Source: Brevibacillus dissolubilis (GTDB lineage Bacteria > Bacillota > Bacilli > Brevibacillales > Brevibacillaceae). From it: a DNA stretch of 64,000 nucleotides. Each line of letters opens with the position of its first letter. Position 1 is the stretch's first letter. The position numbers were made by a program, and so were the translations under genes. A model generated the notes under the pieces. It made no database searches. It saw nothing but the letters and a program-made list of their open reading frames with translations, and had not been told where the DNA came from. The DNA lies in assembly GCF_006170445.1 (NCBI RefSeq), contig NZ_VCNA01000001.1, positions 372,001-436,000 of the forward strand, read 5' to 3'. This document shows, piece by piece, positions 8,191-17,212 of this stretch.

Positions 8191-9498
8191 ATGGCAAAAG
8201 AAGCTTTTGATAAAGAAATTCAGCTCTTGCGTATAATCTTTCTTACCGGTGGTGCTTACAACCGCCAGCAACTGGCCGAACGCCTGGGGATTTCTGTACA
8301 TACATTTGATAAGACACTCAAAAAGCTCAAGGATATCTTTTATACACTCTATCCGCTTATGGAGTTGAACAATGAGCCGTTTAACAACCTACAGTACTAC
8401 GACATGACCGATCAGCTGTTTTTGTTTCTGTACCGGGCAAAATCGGTTAAGGAGTCAGAGGTAAAGAGGCTGGTGCGTATTTTGACGCTGTTGCGTGATG
8501 AAGCTCTGACCGTCAAGGATTTGATCGAACGGTTTGATCTTGATGGTGAGACGTTCACCGATCTGCCTGATGAAAAAACGCTGCGGCAGGACCTCAAGTA
8601 TCTCGAAGAACTGGATGTCATCAAAAAAGTAACGAAGATAAGACCCAGCCTGTACCGCTACAATGATGACCTGACTTCCATTCTCTCAACCGATGAATTG
8701 TTAGACTTATATGACTTTGTTCATATCATGGCGAACACGGAGTTACCTTCTGTTCAGGGATATATTTTGCTCGACGCCTTGAAAAATCAGCTCCAATTCA
8801 TCCGCGCTGGACGAGATCTGAATGCATTCTTGTACAAATATCATTATTTCTCCCGCATATTAGATGAATATCAAGCCTTCTTTCTGTTCCAAGCGATCCA
8901 GGAGTGCAAAACCATACGTTTCACCTATTACACACCCAAACGGAAAGTCCGCTATGAATCGTTAAATACCAATCCCCTGTTCGCAAAAGAGACGGTTGGT
9001 GCAAGCCAACATACCATCCCGCTTACTGTCATTTATGATCACCAGTACGGCCGCTGGTACCTCGTCGCCAAAACAGAAGGCCATCCTGGTTTAAGCAAAT
9101 ACCGTCTGGAGGGTATCACCCAGCTCACCGTAGACGGCTCTGTAGATGCAGACGAATTGACAGCTCTTCAGAAGGAAGCGGAAGCCGCACTGCGCCATAG
9201 CTGGCTGATTGACACCGGTCATCCCGTCACAGTTAAACTCCGCTTCTACCATCCTGATGGCCATGCTTTTAACTTTATCCACAATCGCGTTGAACTGCAG
9301 GGGCAATGGGGAATCATTACGGAACAAGGCGATGAATGGTTCGATTATGAAATTCAAGTAAACGATACGATGGAGATCAAGCCATGGATACGGAGCTTTG
9401 GCTCCAGTTGTGAGGTGCTGTCTCCCCGTTCCCTGCGGCATCAAATGATACAAGAATGGAAGGAAATCGTAGGATACTATGAAACTGAATCTATTTGA
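8191..9498 (+). CDS. WYL-domain transcriptional regulator, divergent from the Ro60 locus
   Basis: 435-residue protein. An N-terminal helix-turn-helix is visible in NRQQLAERLGISVHTFDKTL. A second winged-helix-like segment follows around residues 100-160, and a WYL domain spans about 230-340 (IRFTYYTPKRK, then YDHQYGRWYLVAKTEG, the WYL core). WYL domains bind ligands, often nucleic acid, and regulate transcription. I chose ATG 8191 because AGGTGAT lies just upstream and the predicted transcript starts near 8164. It overlaps the next gene by 20 nt. Head-to-head placement with the Y RNAs suggests control of the Ro60 RNP, by inference. Confidence 0.85.
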   Translation: MAKEAFDKEIQLLRIIFLTGGAYNRQQLAERLGISVHTFDKTLKKLKDIFYTLYPLMELNNEPFNNLQYYDMTDQLFLFLYRAKSVKESEVKRLVRILTLLRDEALTVKDLIERFDLDGETFTDLPDEKTLRQDLKYLEELDVIKKVTKIRPSLYRYNDDLTSILSTDELLDLYDFVHIMANTELPSVQGYILLDALKNQLQFIRAGRDLNAFLYKYHYFSRILDEYQAFFLFQAIQECKTIRFTYYTPKRKVRYESLNTNPLFAKETVGASQHTIPLTVIYDHQYGRWYLVAKTEGHPGLSKYRLEGITQLTVDGSVDADELTALQKEAEAALRHSWLIDTGHPVTVKLRFYHPDGHAFNFIHNRVELQGQWGIITEQGDEWFDYEIQVNDTMEIKPWIRSFGSSCEVLSPRSLRHQMIQEWKEIVGYYETESI

Positions 9499-10288
9499 AA
9501 AAATCCATAACTACGGAGTGACGACACGTCTCTTAGAGTCACAGGTATACCCGATCACGAAAACAGAAAAAATCTGGTTGAATACCATGCTTGCTCATCC
9601 AGCTGCTCCACATTTTTTTGCACCAGAGACGTATCAGAAACTTTTGACCTTCCTGAAAGATACAGATACATTACAGCTTGAAAAAGTATTTGTTGAAAAA
9701 GCGAAATCCAAGGTCAAGCAGTTCTATCATGAGTGGATTCCCAAACTTCGACGTATTATTTTAAACAAAAATGGGTTGATGCTCAGCTGCGAGACCAAGA
9801 ATGGTGCAATCATTAAGGATCAGGCAGGGGTTCCCTATCGGTTGGAATTTTCAATGGTACGCAAAGAATGGTATCTGATTTGGCTGTTACATGGGGACTC
9901 GAAGCTTTTGACGACACCTCTTCGCTTGATTCATAACATCACCGAGCGCGACATACCTGATTGGGAATACGAACGTTCTGAATTGGTTATCTCTCATCTG
10001 CATGAAGAAAGAAAGCAAGCCGTAACGATCGAAGTGTTACCGGAGTACACCGGTGAATTACAACGGATTTTGTATGCTTTTTCCTGTTTTGAAAAGACCG
10101 GGCGGCTTGATGATGACACGGGGGCATATCATTTGAGTATCTCATTTTTGGATCAGGACAGTGAGTATGTCCTTTCGAAGGTGAGGTTTTTGGGAAAAAG
10201 AATTAAGGTACTGGGGAATCCACGTCTACAGGCACGAATGCTGGAAAGTGCGAAAAAGGCGTTAGAGAGGTATGCGGAGCCTTTGTAA
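9479..10288 (+). CDS. Second WYL-like protein of the Ro60 locus
   Basis: 269-residue protein starting inside the end of the preceding WYL gene, so probably co-translated with it. No clear N-terminal helix-turn-helix is visible. Residues 95-150 (GLMLSCETKNGAII, then VRKEWYLIWLLHGD) have the spacing and WYL-like core (EWYLIW) of a divergent WYL fold. The C-terminal 90 residues resemble the WYL C-terminal extension (VTIEVLPEYTGELQRILYAF, then a basic tail). It may form a hetero-oligomer with its partner. Function unproven. Confidence 0.75.
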   Translation: MKLNLFEKIHNYGVTTRLLESQVYPITKTEKIWLNTMLAHPAAPHFFAPETYQKLLTFLKDTDTLQLEKVFVEKAKSKVKQFYHEWIPKLRRIILNKNGLMLSCETKNGAIIKDQAGVPYRLEFSMVRKEWYLIWLLHGDSKLLTTPLRLIHNITERDIPDWEYERSELVISHLHEERKQAVTIEVLPEYTGELQRILYAFSCFEKTGRLDDDTGAYHLSISFLDQDSEYVLSKVRFLGKRIKVLGNPRLQARMLESAKKALERYAEPL

Positions 10289-10362
10289 ACAACGAGAAAA
10301 GCCCGCTGTCTGAAAAGGAACAGCAGGATTTTAACATTGATGATCGACTTTATTACCCGGCA

Positions 10363-11004
10363 TTAATAAAGCCGCTTGGTATAGCTCTCCTCCAGTAACT
10401 CCGCCACGCTCTCCCCTGTCATTCCCGGTAATTTCACATGGTCAGCCAACATCTTCGGAACGGAAGGCAATTCTTGTGGTTCCAACCAAGACTCAGATTG
10501 CCACAGACCCGAACGTTTAAAAGCTTTGGCACAGTGAACGAAGCATTCTTCCACTTCTACTCCGATCCCCAGCAGCGGCGTACGCCCCTTCACTTGCATC
10601 TGCTCCAGCAAGTCCTGATCTTGAACAAGGCAGGCTCGTCCATTGATCCGCAGCGTCTCTTCCAATCCCGGAATGAGAAAAAGCAGCCCCACATGTGGAT
10701 TAGACAAAATATTTCGCATGGAGTCTACACGACGGTTACCGGGACGCTCAGGTATGAGAATAGTCTTGTCGTCCAGTACCATTACAAAACCAGGTGCATC
10801 CCCCCGAGGTGAAGCGTCACAAAGACCTTCTCGATTCGATGTCGACAGAAATAAAAATGGTGACTTTGCAATAAAATCCCGGCAATGCTGGTCAAGCTGT
10901 GTAATTACTTTATTGCTGGCAAGTTGACTCGGCTTCCCGCCCAGAAGCTCCTGAAGCTCTTCTTCACTGGAGATGGTTTGACGAAAGTAATTGAATGAGG
11001 TCAT
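10363..11004 (-). CDS. PPOX-class flavoprotein (pyridoxamine 5'-phosphate oxidase-like)
   Basis: 213-residue protein of the FMN-dependent split-barrel group, closest to the MSMEG_1061-type family. It shows FIAKSPFLFLSTSNREGLCDASPRGDAPGFV near residues 48-79, PGNRRVDSMRNILSNPHVGLLF with the FMN-contact pattern, and INGRACLV later. These enzymes usually reduce or oxidise small substrates with FMN or F420; the substrate here is unknown. Monocistronic, minus strand. Confidence 0.85.
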   Translation of the reverse strand: MTSFNYFRQTISSEEELQELLGGKPSQLASNKVITQLDQHCRDFIAKSPFLFLSTSNREGLCDASPRGDAPGFVMVLDDKTILIPERPGNRRVDSMRNILSNPHVGLLFLIPGLEETLRINGRACLVQDQDLLEQMQVKGRTPLLGIGVEVEECFVHCAKAFKRSGLWQSESWLEPQELPSVPKMLADHVKLPGMTGESVAELLEESYTKRLY

Positions 11005-11153
11005 CGATGTTCACACCTTTTCAGCTTGTTTCCTACGATTCTTTTCAAACATGGAATACCATTTTTTCTCTATCATAACACAGCAAATAAAAGAACTTTA
11101 TGTCTATTCAATCAGGTTGGCAGTTCATAAAGTCGATAGGGTACTGTCGTATG

Positions 11154-11220
11154 TAAAAAAGCACCGTATCTCCCTGAATAGGCTATACACGCCCACCAAG
11201 AAGCACACGGTACTTTTTTT
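11154..11220 (-). terminator. Long-loop terminator after the GvpL/F unit
   Basis: On the minus strand, AAAAAAAGTACCGT pairs with ACGGTGCTTTTTT across a loop of about 40 nt, with T-runs on both sides. It lies 25 bp after the small ORF that ends at 11245. The long loop makes it less certain than the other hairpins. Confidence 0.5.
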
Positions 11221-11244
11221 GTCTTGCTTGGTCTTGATCCCAGT

Positions 11245-11403
11245 TTATTGCTCGTTGTTGTCGATCACATGGATATCCGGCTTGATCCGGTTGTAATAGC
11301 TGTCGGATTGGTTCCATTCTCCCTGCAACATTGCCCCATGATCCATCAAACCGTCCAACAGTTCGAGCAATTTCATTTCTTTACTGGGCTGACTCTGTTC
11401 CAT
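11245..11403 (-). CDS. Small 52-residue protein overlapping the gvpL/F end
   Basis: Starts at ATG 11403 behind AAGGAGGAG with ideal spacing, inside the last codons of the GvpL/F gene. The sequence begins MEQSQPSKEMKLLELLDGLM and continues acidic to the end (DIHVIDNNEQ). The amphipathic LLELLDGLMDHGAML stretch faintly recalls the opening helix of GvpJ/GvpA-type proteins but is too short to assign. The strong ribosome site and translational coupling argue that it is real. Confidence 0.6.
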   Translation of the reverse strand: MEQSQPSKEMKLLELLDGLMDHGAMLQGEWNQSDSYYNRIKPDIHVIDNNEQ

Positions 11404-12217
11404 TCATAATCTCCTCCTTATGTAGCATCGCAAAATGGTAAGGAGGCCACGGCCCTGTCACTTCCAGTGCCCATCCCGCTCCTGTCCGCTCCCCAAACTG
11501 ACGAATTCCTTCTTGAAAACGTTGGATCTGATTGGCAGAAACCAAATAATCCACGTTGCCGATCATCTCGTCGCCTCTTCCGGTAATTTCTTTGCCGTAG
11601 GTACGGCGAACACAGGAGCCTACGCTTCGTTCCTCTAAATGCTGATGAATGGTTTTCCAGCAACGGTCACGTTCCATACTGACAGCCTGCGCGATCTGCT
11701 GGGAAAGTTTTTGCTTCATAAGAAACTGACGGTCTGGTGACATCGCGGCAATCTCCTTGCGCAAACGTTCAACATCAGGATGATTCTGCTCAATATACGT
11801 CTCCCACTGCTTGTTATCACAGTATGTTTTGACATTCCACTCCTGTTTGCCCGTGATTGCGGATATTTTGGCGTGAAGTGTGTCAGCCCGGTCTCTGAGC
11901 GATCTTTTTAATTTGTCCTCGGAGGCAAAAATCGTACAGAAAGACAAGGGCAACACAGTAAATTCTTTATTGATCAGACAAATGCAGTCATGATGGTGAA
12001 ATGCCTTTTCCTCCAGCCAAGCGGAATTCTTCAGATTCTTTTCCACTTTGGCAGGGGAGTACGCATCAGCGTCTACCCGGCTGACGACAGCGACAATACC
12101 GGATTCCTTAACTGTGTAGCTGTGATACTTGGCATCGACGCCGGTAAAGACAGGTACAGGCTTAGCAGCAGTTTCTTCGACGGGAATCAGGCCATACACG
12201 TAAATATATCCTGACAT
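11381..12217 (-). CDS. GvpL/GvpF-family protein (orphan gas-vesicle-type)
   Basis: 278-residue protein matching the GvpL/GvpF family: the opening YIYVYGLIP, the conserved HHHDCICLINKEFTVLPLSF near residue 75-95, and the C-terminal LEVTGPWPPYHFA characteristic of the family. GvpF/L proteins are minor gas-vesicle components that help assemble GvpA. No gvpA, gvpN, gvpK or gvpJ lies nearby in this window, so its job here is unclear. Ribosome site GGGAGGAG; first of a two-gene unit with the small ORF at 11245. Confidence 0.88.
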   Translation of the reverse strand: MSGYIYVYGLIPVEETAAKPVPVFTGVDAKYHSYTVKESGIVAVVSRVDADAYSPAKVEKNLKNSAWLEEKAFHHHDCICLINKEFTVLPLSFCTIFASEDKLKRSLRDRADTLHAKISAITGKQEWNVKTYCDNKQWETYIEQNHPDVERLRKEIAAMSPDRQFLMKQKLSQQIAQAVSMERDRCWKTIHQHLEERSVGSCVRRTYGKEITGRGDEMIGNVDYLVSANQIQRFQEGIRQFGERTGAGWALEVTGPWPPYHFAMLHKEEIMNGTESAQ

Positions 12218-12369
12218 ACCTATCTCCTCCCTTGCTCACGGTGCGCGTTGTGGTACATCATATGCAAGCACAGAAGGATTTGTTGCCGTACAAATTAATC
12301 TGGGACTAGTGCCCCTTGTTTTGGTAAAATGTAGAGATCACTAAAGTGCAACGTGAGGAGAGAAGGAAC

Positions 12370-13035
12370 TTGGGATCTTTTTTGAAAAATCAGGCTTCCA
12401 TCATCAGATTGGTGCTGCTGCTCGGCTTGTCTTCGGCCATTTGCACCGCTATGTTATATGTTCGGAATCACTACATCCAGAGTGGAATGTTCCTCTGGCT
12501 GATCCGTCCCAACTTGATACTCGCATGGATTCCGCTTATTTTTGCTCTGGGGATTCATCTTCTCTGGCAATGGCGGCAAAAAGTAAACGTGATGATGTTG
12601 ATTCTTGCTGTGCCCTGGCTGCTATTTCTCCCCAATGCCCCCTATATCGTGACTGATATTGTTCACCTCACCTATATCAAGGAAAATGTCCCACCCCAGT
12701 TAGATGTGCTTATGCATGTGTTTACCTCGTTTACCGGGCTTTTTCTAGGTTTTGTGGCTCTGTATCTGGTGCATGAGATTGTTGCTGCCTCCCTAAACAA
12801 ATTATGGGGCTGGCTGTTCGCCCTTTTTGTACAAATTTTATGTGGAATCGGTGTTTACTTCGGTCGCTTTCTCCGTTGGAACAGTTGGGATTTTTTCTAT
12901 GCACCGCAACAGATTATTGCCGATCTGGAGCGAGTGATCAATGATTGGGTGGCCGCTGCATTTGTAGGGGGATTTTCCATGTTTTTAATCTGCACGTATG
13001 CGGTTTTCGTATCTTGTGTCAGGTTGCGAAAATAG
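12370..13035 (+). CDS. DUF1361 integral membrane protein
   Basis: About 221 residues with six predicted hydrophobic segments. It shows the family features: LPNAPYIVTDIVHL in the middle, a LCGIGVYFGRFLRWNSWD segment, and a long C-terminal helix. DUF1361 proteins are bacterial inner-membrane proteins of unknown function. I prefer TTG 12370 because GAGGAG ends nine bases upstream; an in-frame GTG at 12346 lacks a ribosome site. Confidence 0.8.
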   Translation: MGSFLKNQASIIRLVLLLGLSSAICTAMLYVRNHYIQSGMFLWLIRPNLILAWIPLIFALGIHLLWQWRQKVNVMMLILAVPWLLFLPNAPYIVTDIVHLTYIKENVPPQLDVLMHVFTSFTGLFLGFVALYLVHEIVAASLNKLWGWLFALFVQILCGIGVYFGRFLRWNSWDFFYAPQQIIADLERVINDWVAAAFVGGFSMFLICTYAVFVSCVRLRK

Positions 13036-13163
13036 AAGCTCCGTGATGACTGGATTTTTCATTGACAAGCGTATGTCATTCACTATGTCTGTCGTTGATG
13101 AGCGAATGAGTTGACCACTCTATTGTCAATAGATCAATCCGGTTGTTCGGATGCTTTTTTAGT

Positions 13164-13190
13164 AAATGTTAATACATTTCATGGTATTAT
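13164..13190 (+). promoter_or_regulatory. Putative promoter/operator of the OFA-type MFS gene
   Basis: Extended -10 TGG-TATTAT (TATTAT 13185-13190) preceded by the inverted repeat AAATGT-TAAT-ACATTT (13164-13179), which lies in the spacer and is placed like an operator. The -35 is weak. The start codon lies 47 bp downstream. Confidence 0.4.
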
Positions 13191-13236
13191 GAAAATAAAG
13201 ATAATGATTCCACTAAAAATGAATCGGGTGAACAGA

Positions 13237-14631
13237 ATGAGTACGAAAAAATGGCACTATGGGTGGATGATACTGGCTACTACCTTTCTTGCATTATTGA
13301 TGGCCCAAGGTGTGCGGCTATCTTTTGGGGCTTTTATCCAGCCTTGGGAGGTCGAGTTTCAAACGAATCGGGAGAACATATCCCGCCTGACGCTGATCAG
13401 TTATATGATTTTCGCCATTTCCCAGCCGCTGATCGGTAAAATTGTAGACATGTATGGTGTCCGCAAAGTGCTCGGATTTAGCATACTGACAGTCGGTCTC
13501 AGTACATTTTTGACCGGGTACGTGACATCTCTGTGGCAACTGCTGTTGTTATACGGCGTAATCTCCTCTGTTGGATTTGGCGGAGCGTCCAACATCGTCG
13601 CCACTGTCGCAGTCAACAACTGGTTCAAGGAGAAAAAAGGTGTGGCACTCGGCATCTCTGCCTCGGCAAGTGGTGCAGGTCAATTACTCATTGTCCCAGC
13701 CTCCTTGATTTTTATTGAATCAACCAGCTGGCAGTATACGGTGATGCTCTGGGGCGCGATCCTTACATTTGTCGTCTTTCCGCTCGTACTTTGGCTCATC
13801 AGGAGCTATCCCGCCGATAAAGGCTTGCTGGCCTATGGAGAGAAGATTCTTGTAGAAAAAGACGGAGTTCCGTCTGGGAAAGGAACAGATTCCAGCCATC
13901 TGGGCAATGATTCTCCCGGCTCAATCTCATCATCGGACTCATCAGGCATATTAGACGTATCAGATGTGTCGAAAGAAGCGGCCCCGCCGGTTTCCTCTAG
14001 CACACCAGAAACCCCTGGCTTCCTCTCGATCCTTCAGCAGCGGGAATTCTGGTTTTTGCTTATTCCGTTTTTCGTCTGTGGAGTCTCCACGACTGGCTTG
14101 ATGGACACACATCTGATTCCATTTGCTCATGATCATGGTTATTCAACGACTGTGACAGGCTTGGCGGTGAGCCTGCTGGCCGGATGCAACATCTTAGGAA
14201 CGGTACTCTCCGGATTTGTCGCAGACCGTTGGAGCAATAAAAATTTCCTTGCGATTTTATATGGTACAAGGGCGTTGTCCATCGTACTTTTGTTGTTGGC
14301 GGGTGACCCGATTCTGTTAATGACGTTTGCAGTTATTTTTGGCTTAGTCGATTTTGCCACGGTCTCACCCACTATCATGCTGGCGTCAGAATACTTCAAA
14401 AAGGCTACAGGAACGGTCGTCGGTTGGCTTTATCTCAGCCATCAGATCGGTTCCGCGCTTGGTTCGTATCTGCCTGGAGTGATCTATCGTTTGACAGGTG
14501 GGTATGAAGTGGCTTTCATCGGAACCATCGCACTGTTAATCGTTGCGGCCGGGATTTGTTACTCATTACCGGAGACGAGAAAACCATCAGCTCCTAAAGG
14601 TGCAGCGGATACAAGCAGCGCAGCTGGTTAA
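13237..14631 (+). CDS. MFS transporter, oxalate/formate antiporter-like (OFA) type
   Basis: 464-residue, twelve-helix transporter. It shows WHYGWMILATTFLALLM at TM1, GKIVDMYGVRKVL in the loop 2-3 signature, a Ser/Asp-rich cytoplasmic loop around residues 205-255, and a second six-helix half with GFVADRWSNKN. Proteins of this layout include the monocarboxylate/oxalate-formate group; substrate unknown. ATG 13237 is preceded by GGGTGA and lies after the extended -10 box; upstream in-frame codons look non-coding. It ends before a strong terminator. Confidence 0.85.
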   Translation: MSTKKWHYGWMILATTFLALLMAQGVRLSFGAFIQPWEVEFQTNRENISRLTLISYMIFAISQPLIGKIVDMYGVRKVLGFSILTVGLSTFLTGYVTSLWQLLLLYGVISSVGFGGASNIVATVAVNNWFKEKKGVALGISASASGAGQLLIVPASLIFIESTSWQYTVMLWGAILTFVVFPLVLWLIRSYPADKGLLAYGEKILVEKDGVPSGKGTDSSHLGNDSPGSISSSDSSGILDVSDVSKEAAPPVSSSTPETPGFLSILQQREFWFLLIPFFVCGVSTTGLMDTHLIPFAHDHGYSTTVTGLAVSLLAGCNILGTVLSGFVADRWSNKNFLAILYGTRALSIVLLLLAGDPILLMTFAVIFGLVDFATVSPTIMLASEYFKKATGTVVGWLYLSHQIGSALGSYLPGVIYRLTGGYEVAFIGTIALLIVAAGICYSLPETRKPSAPKGAADTSSAAG

Positions 14632-14711
14632 AGTCTGTGGGAGTGCAGTTAATGGCTGAAACGTCACAAGCAATATTTAGATATCATTGAAATCACATAC
14701 CTCATCCAATG

Positions 14712-14743
14712 AAAAAACACCAGGCGAATATCTGGTGTTTTTT
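14712..14743 (+). terminator. Rho-independent terminator of the MFS gene
   Basis: ACACCAG, an 8-nt loop, CTGGTGT, then TTTTT, with a preceding A-run. Confidence 0.85.
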
Positions 14744-15611
14744 ATGTCTAGGACAACTTTGCAGTTAGTGAGGATTCATCAAAATGATAGTTTCGAGCTA
14801 TCAGACTGTCTGGATTATCATTAGACAACTTTCTTACTAATTGACAGCCCCGTTTCGACACCTGTATCCAACATGATCAAAGCAACTATTCCGAATGATC
14901 ATATCAGTTATACCGCCTATCCATGCACTAAGGTCAGGCGCATTTCAATATGATTGCGTAGTATTAATTTTCACCATTTTATAAATCGTTATATGTAGCT
15001 TAACTATACTTTTGTATTTTTTTGGTGTGTACTGCTTCTATTCGTCGATTGTTGCGCTTTCCCAGGAAACATTAGGAAATCACTAACCATTCAGCAATCA
15101 GCAACCGGAACAAACAAAAAAGAGATGCCCTCTGGTCACTTTTACGTACCAGAGACATCCCTTCTGCTTAGCTACATCATACAGCCTGTTCTCGTTACGA
15201 TCTTCTTCAACGATGATTTGGTCATTCTGCAGTTGAATTTTTAATACTGCATATGGATACTCAGTCTACGGCCGATTCCCAAATTTCATTGCTGTATGTT
15301 CATCGTATGTTTGCAGACGTTTTTGTGTTTGCTGTTCGTTCAAACTGCAGCGGATTCGCATATTTCAAACTGTATGTGCATGGTTAGTCTGCCTATCTTT
15401 TTGCAATTCCACAGTTCGTTGTTTCTACAGCGAATCTCTATGTTAGAGTCGGTTACGTCCGGAATGCTCATTCTATGTCCAAAGGTCTACAGCTCTACAT
15501 TTCATGCAGAATCATCAACCTATCACTGAATGTTACACATCCCGGCACAACCTCTATTTCTACTCATTCCCTTAGTAATTCCTTCGTACCCCGAACATAC
15601 CGCTACCCGCC
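14744..15611. other. Long AT-rich intergenic stretch with a decayed reading frame
   Basis: No intact gene seen in about 870 bp. It holds a minus-strand terminator (listed separately) and an open minus-strand frame at 15098-15265 with a protein-like middle (VLKIQLQNDQIIVEEDRNEN) but no start codon and an in-frame stop just upstream. That frame is probably the tail of a decayed gene. I do not recognise the family. The remainder looks non-coding. Confidence 0.4.
15116..15159 (-). terminator. Minus-strand terminator of the decayed gene
   Basis: GATG-N-CTCTGGT pairs with ACCAGAG-N-CATC around an 11-nt loop and is followed on the minus strand by TCTTTTTTG. No intact gene feeds it now; the remnant upstream at about 15160-15265 is the likely former source. 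Confidence 0.65.
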
Positions 15612-17198
15612 TTAGCTTGCCGCTTCCGCTGTATCGGCTACTTCTACTTCCTTCGGTGGTGTCTTCACTGCCTTTTTCTTCCGTAAGAAATACAGCAGTG
15701 GGATACACAAAAAGATAGGGACAGCCGAGATCAGGAATGTATCTGCGATCCCGCGGACGAACGATTCTTTTTGGATCAGTCCGCCGAGAATCATCATAGC
15801 TCCTGCCTTGGACGTTGCAGCGTCTACACCAGATTGTCCGTAGAGACCTGAGAGCATCGTGACGAATTGAGTACCTTGCAGAGAGTCCAAAGACAGGTTT
15901 TCACTCATCCGGACACCATGGAAAGTAGAGCGAGTGGACATCATCATCGTCAAGAGCGCGATCCCCAGAGATGACATAACCTGACGGAAAACGTTCCCCA
16001 AGGAAGAGGCGCTCCCTACTTTCTGAGGTTCTACCGCGTTGGTTCCCGCTGACGTGAGTGGCATCATACAAATACCAATGGCAAGACCGCGAATGATCAG
16101 AATATGGTTCAACCATTCATTTGGAGTGTCAGCGGTCAATGTGCTCAGTTCATAGGTTGATACACCCATCACTGTCAAGCCGACCAAGCCGAGCGGCACA
16201 ACCCCGAATTTATCCATCAGCTTACCGCTGATCGGCATCATCAAGGCCATTGCAATCGACTGTGGCATCAGTAACAGACCTGTCTCCATCGGTGTGAGAC
16301 CTTGGATATTTTGTAAGTAAAGCGGAGTCAGGAATACCCCGCCGTACATCCCCACCATGACAAGGCCAGAGGCTAGTGTCCCCATCGAGAATTGAAGATT
16401 TTTGAACAGACTTAAATCCATCAGCGGCTGCTCTTTGCCTGTCTCTACATAGATAAGCATTGCCATACTCGAAACAGCAACGAACAACAGGCTTACGATA
16501 AAGAGGGAAGTCCAGCCTTCGGACTGACCTTTACTCAGTGCAAGCAACAGTGTTCCGAACGCGATAATGGACAAAATCGCACCTGCGTAGTCGAACTTTA
16601 CTTTTTTAGTCGGAGTCTCCCGCAGCATGGAAGCCGACAAGAAAATAGAGGCAATCCCGACCGGCACGCTCATGAAAAACAGGAGGCGCCAAGAGAAGTG
16701 TTCTAAAATATAACCACTCAGCGTCGGACCGATGGCTGGGGCCACCATCGCGGCGATCCCCCAGAGACCCATGGCCAAACCGATCTCGTTGCGCGGGATG
16801 GACGCGTACAGCATCGCCATCCCGACCGGCATGATGAATCCGCCGCCAAGACCTGACACAATCCGGAAAAAGATCAGGCTTGAATCACTCCACGCGATCC
16901 CGCACAAAGCAGAACCGACCGTGAAGGCCGCGAGTGAGACCAAAAACACCTTTTTATATCCAAACATATCGCACAACGCCGGACTCATCGGGATCACGAC
17001 AGCAGAAGCCAGCATGTACCCGGTCAGAATCCATTGCATCGTATCGGTAGTCGAGCCAAATACGTTGACAAGCTGTGGCAAGGCGACGTTTAAGAGACTG
17101 TTATTCAGAACAGCGACGAACGTACCAGAGATAATAGCCATCAGTGCGAACCACTTGTATGATGAATCGTTTTGTTGCTGATTGACGGAGTCAGACAC
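15612..17198 (-). CDS. EmrB/QacA-family MFS drug exporter (DHA2, 14 TM)
   Basis: 528-residue transporter with fourteen hydrophobic segments. It has the DHA2 hallmarks: FVAVLNNSLLNVALPQL in TM1, the motif-A loop ALCDMFGYKKVFL, and GLGGGFIMPVGMAM in motif C position. It ends in a charged tail. In this operon it is preceded by two membrane-fusion proteins, so it probably exports toxic compounds with them, as EmrA/EmrB do. It lies 14 bp after the adaptor gene and is the last gene of the marR operon. Confidence 0.93.
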   Translation of the reverse strand: MSDSVNQQQNDSSYKWFALMAIISGTFVAVLNNSLLNVALPQLVNVFGSTTDTMQWILTGYMLASAVVIPMSPALCDMFGYKKVFLVSLAAFTVGSALCGIAWSDSSLIFFRIVSGLGGGFIMPVGMAMLYASIPRNEIGLAMGLWGIAAMVAPAIGPTLSGYILEHFSWRLLFFMSVPVGIASIFLSASMLRETPTKKVKFDYAGAILSIIAFGTLLLALSKGQSEGWTSLFIVSLLFVAVSSMAMLIYVETGKEQPLMDLSLFKNLQFSMGTLASGLVMVGMYGGVFLTPLYLQNIQGLTPMETGLLLMPQSIAMALMMPISGKLMDKFGVVPLGLVGLTVMGVSTYELSTLTADTPNEWLNHILIIRGLAIGICMMPLTSAGTNAVEPQKVGSASSLGNVFRQVMSSLGIALLTMMMSTRSTFHGVRMSENLSLDSLQGTQFVTMLSGLYGQSGVDAATSKAGAMMILGGLIQKESFVRGIADTFLISAVPIFLCIPLLYFLRKKKAVKTPPKEVEVADTAEAAS

Positions 17199-17212
17199 CT
17201 GATTCGCCTCCT

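Noticed and set aside
11005-11300. A plus-strand open frame in this interval
   Set aside because: No ribosome site, and it runs through the terminator-like hairpin at 11154-11220 and over the minus-strand small ORF.
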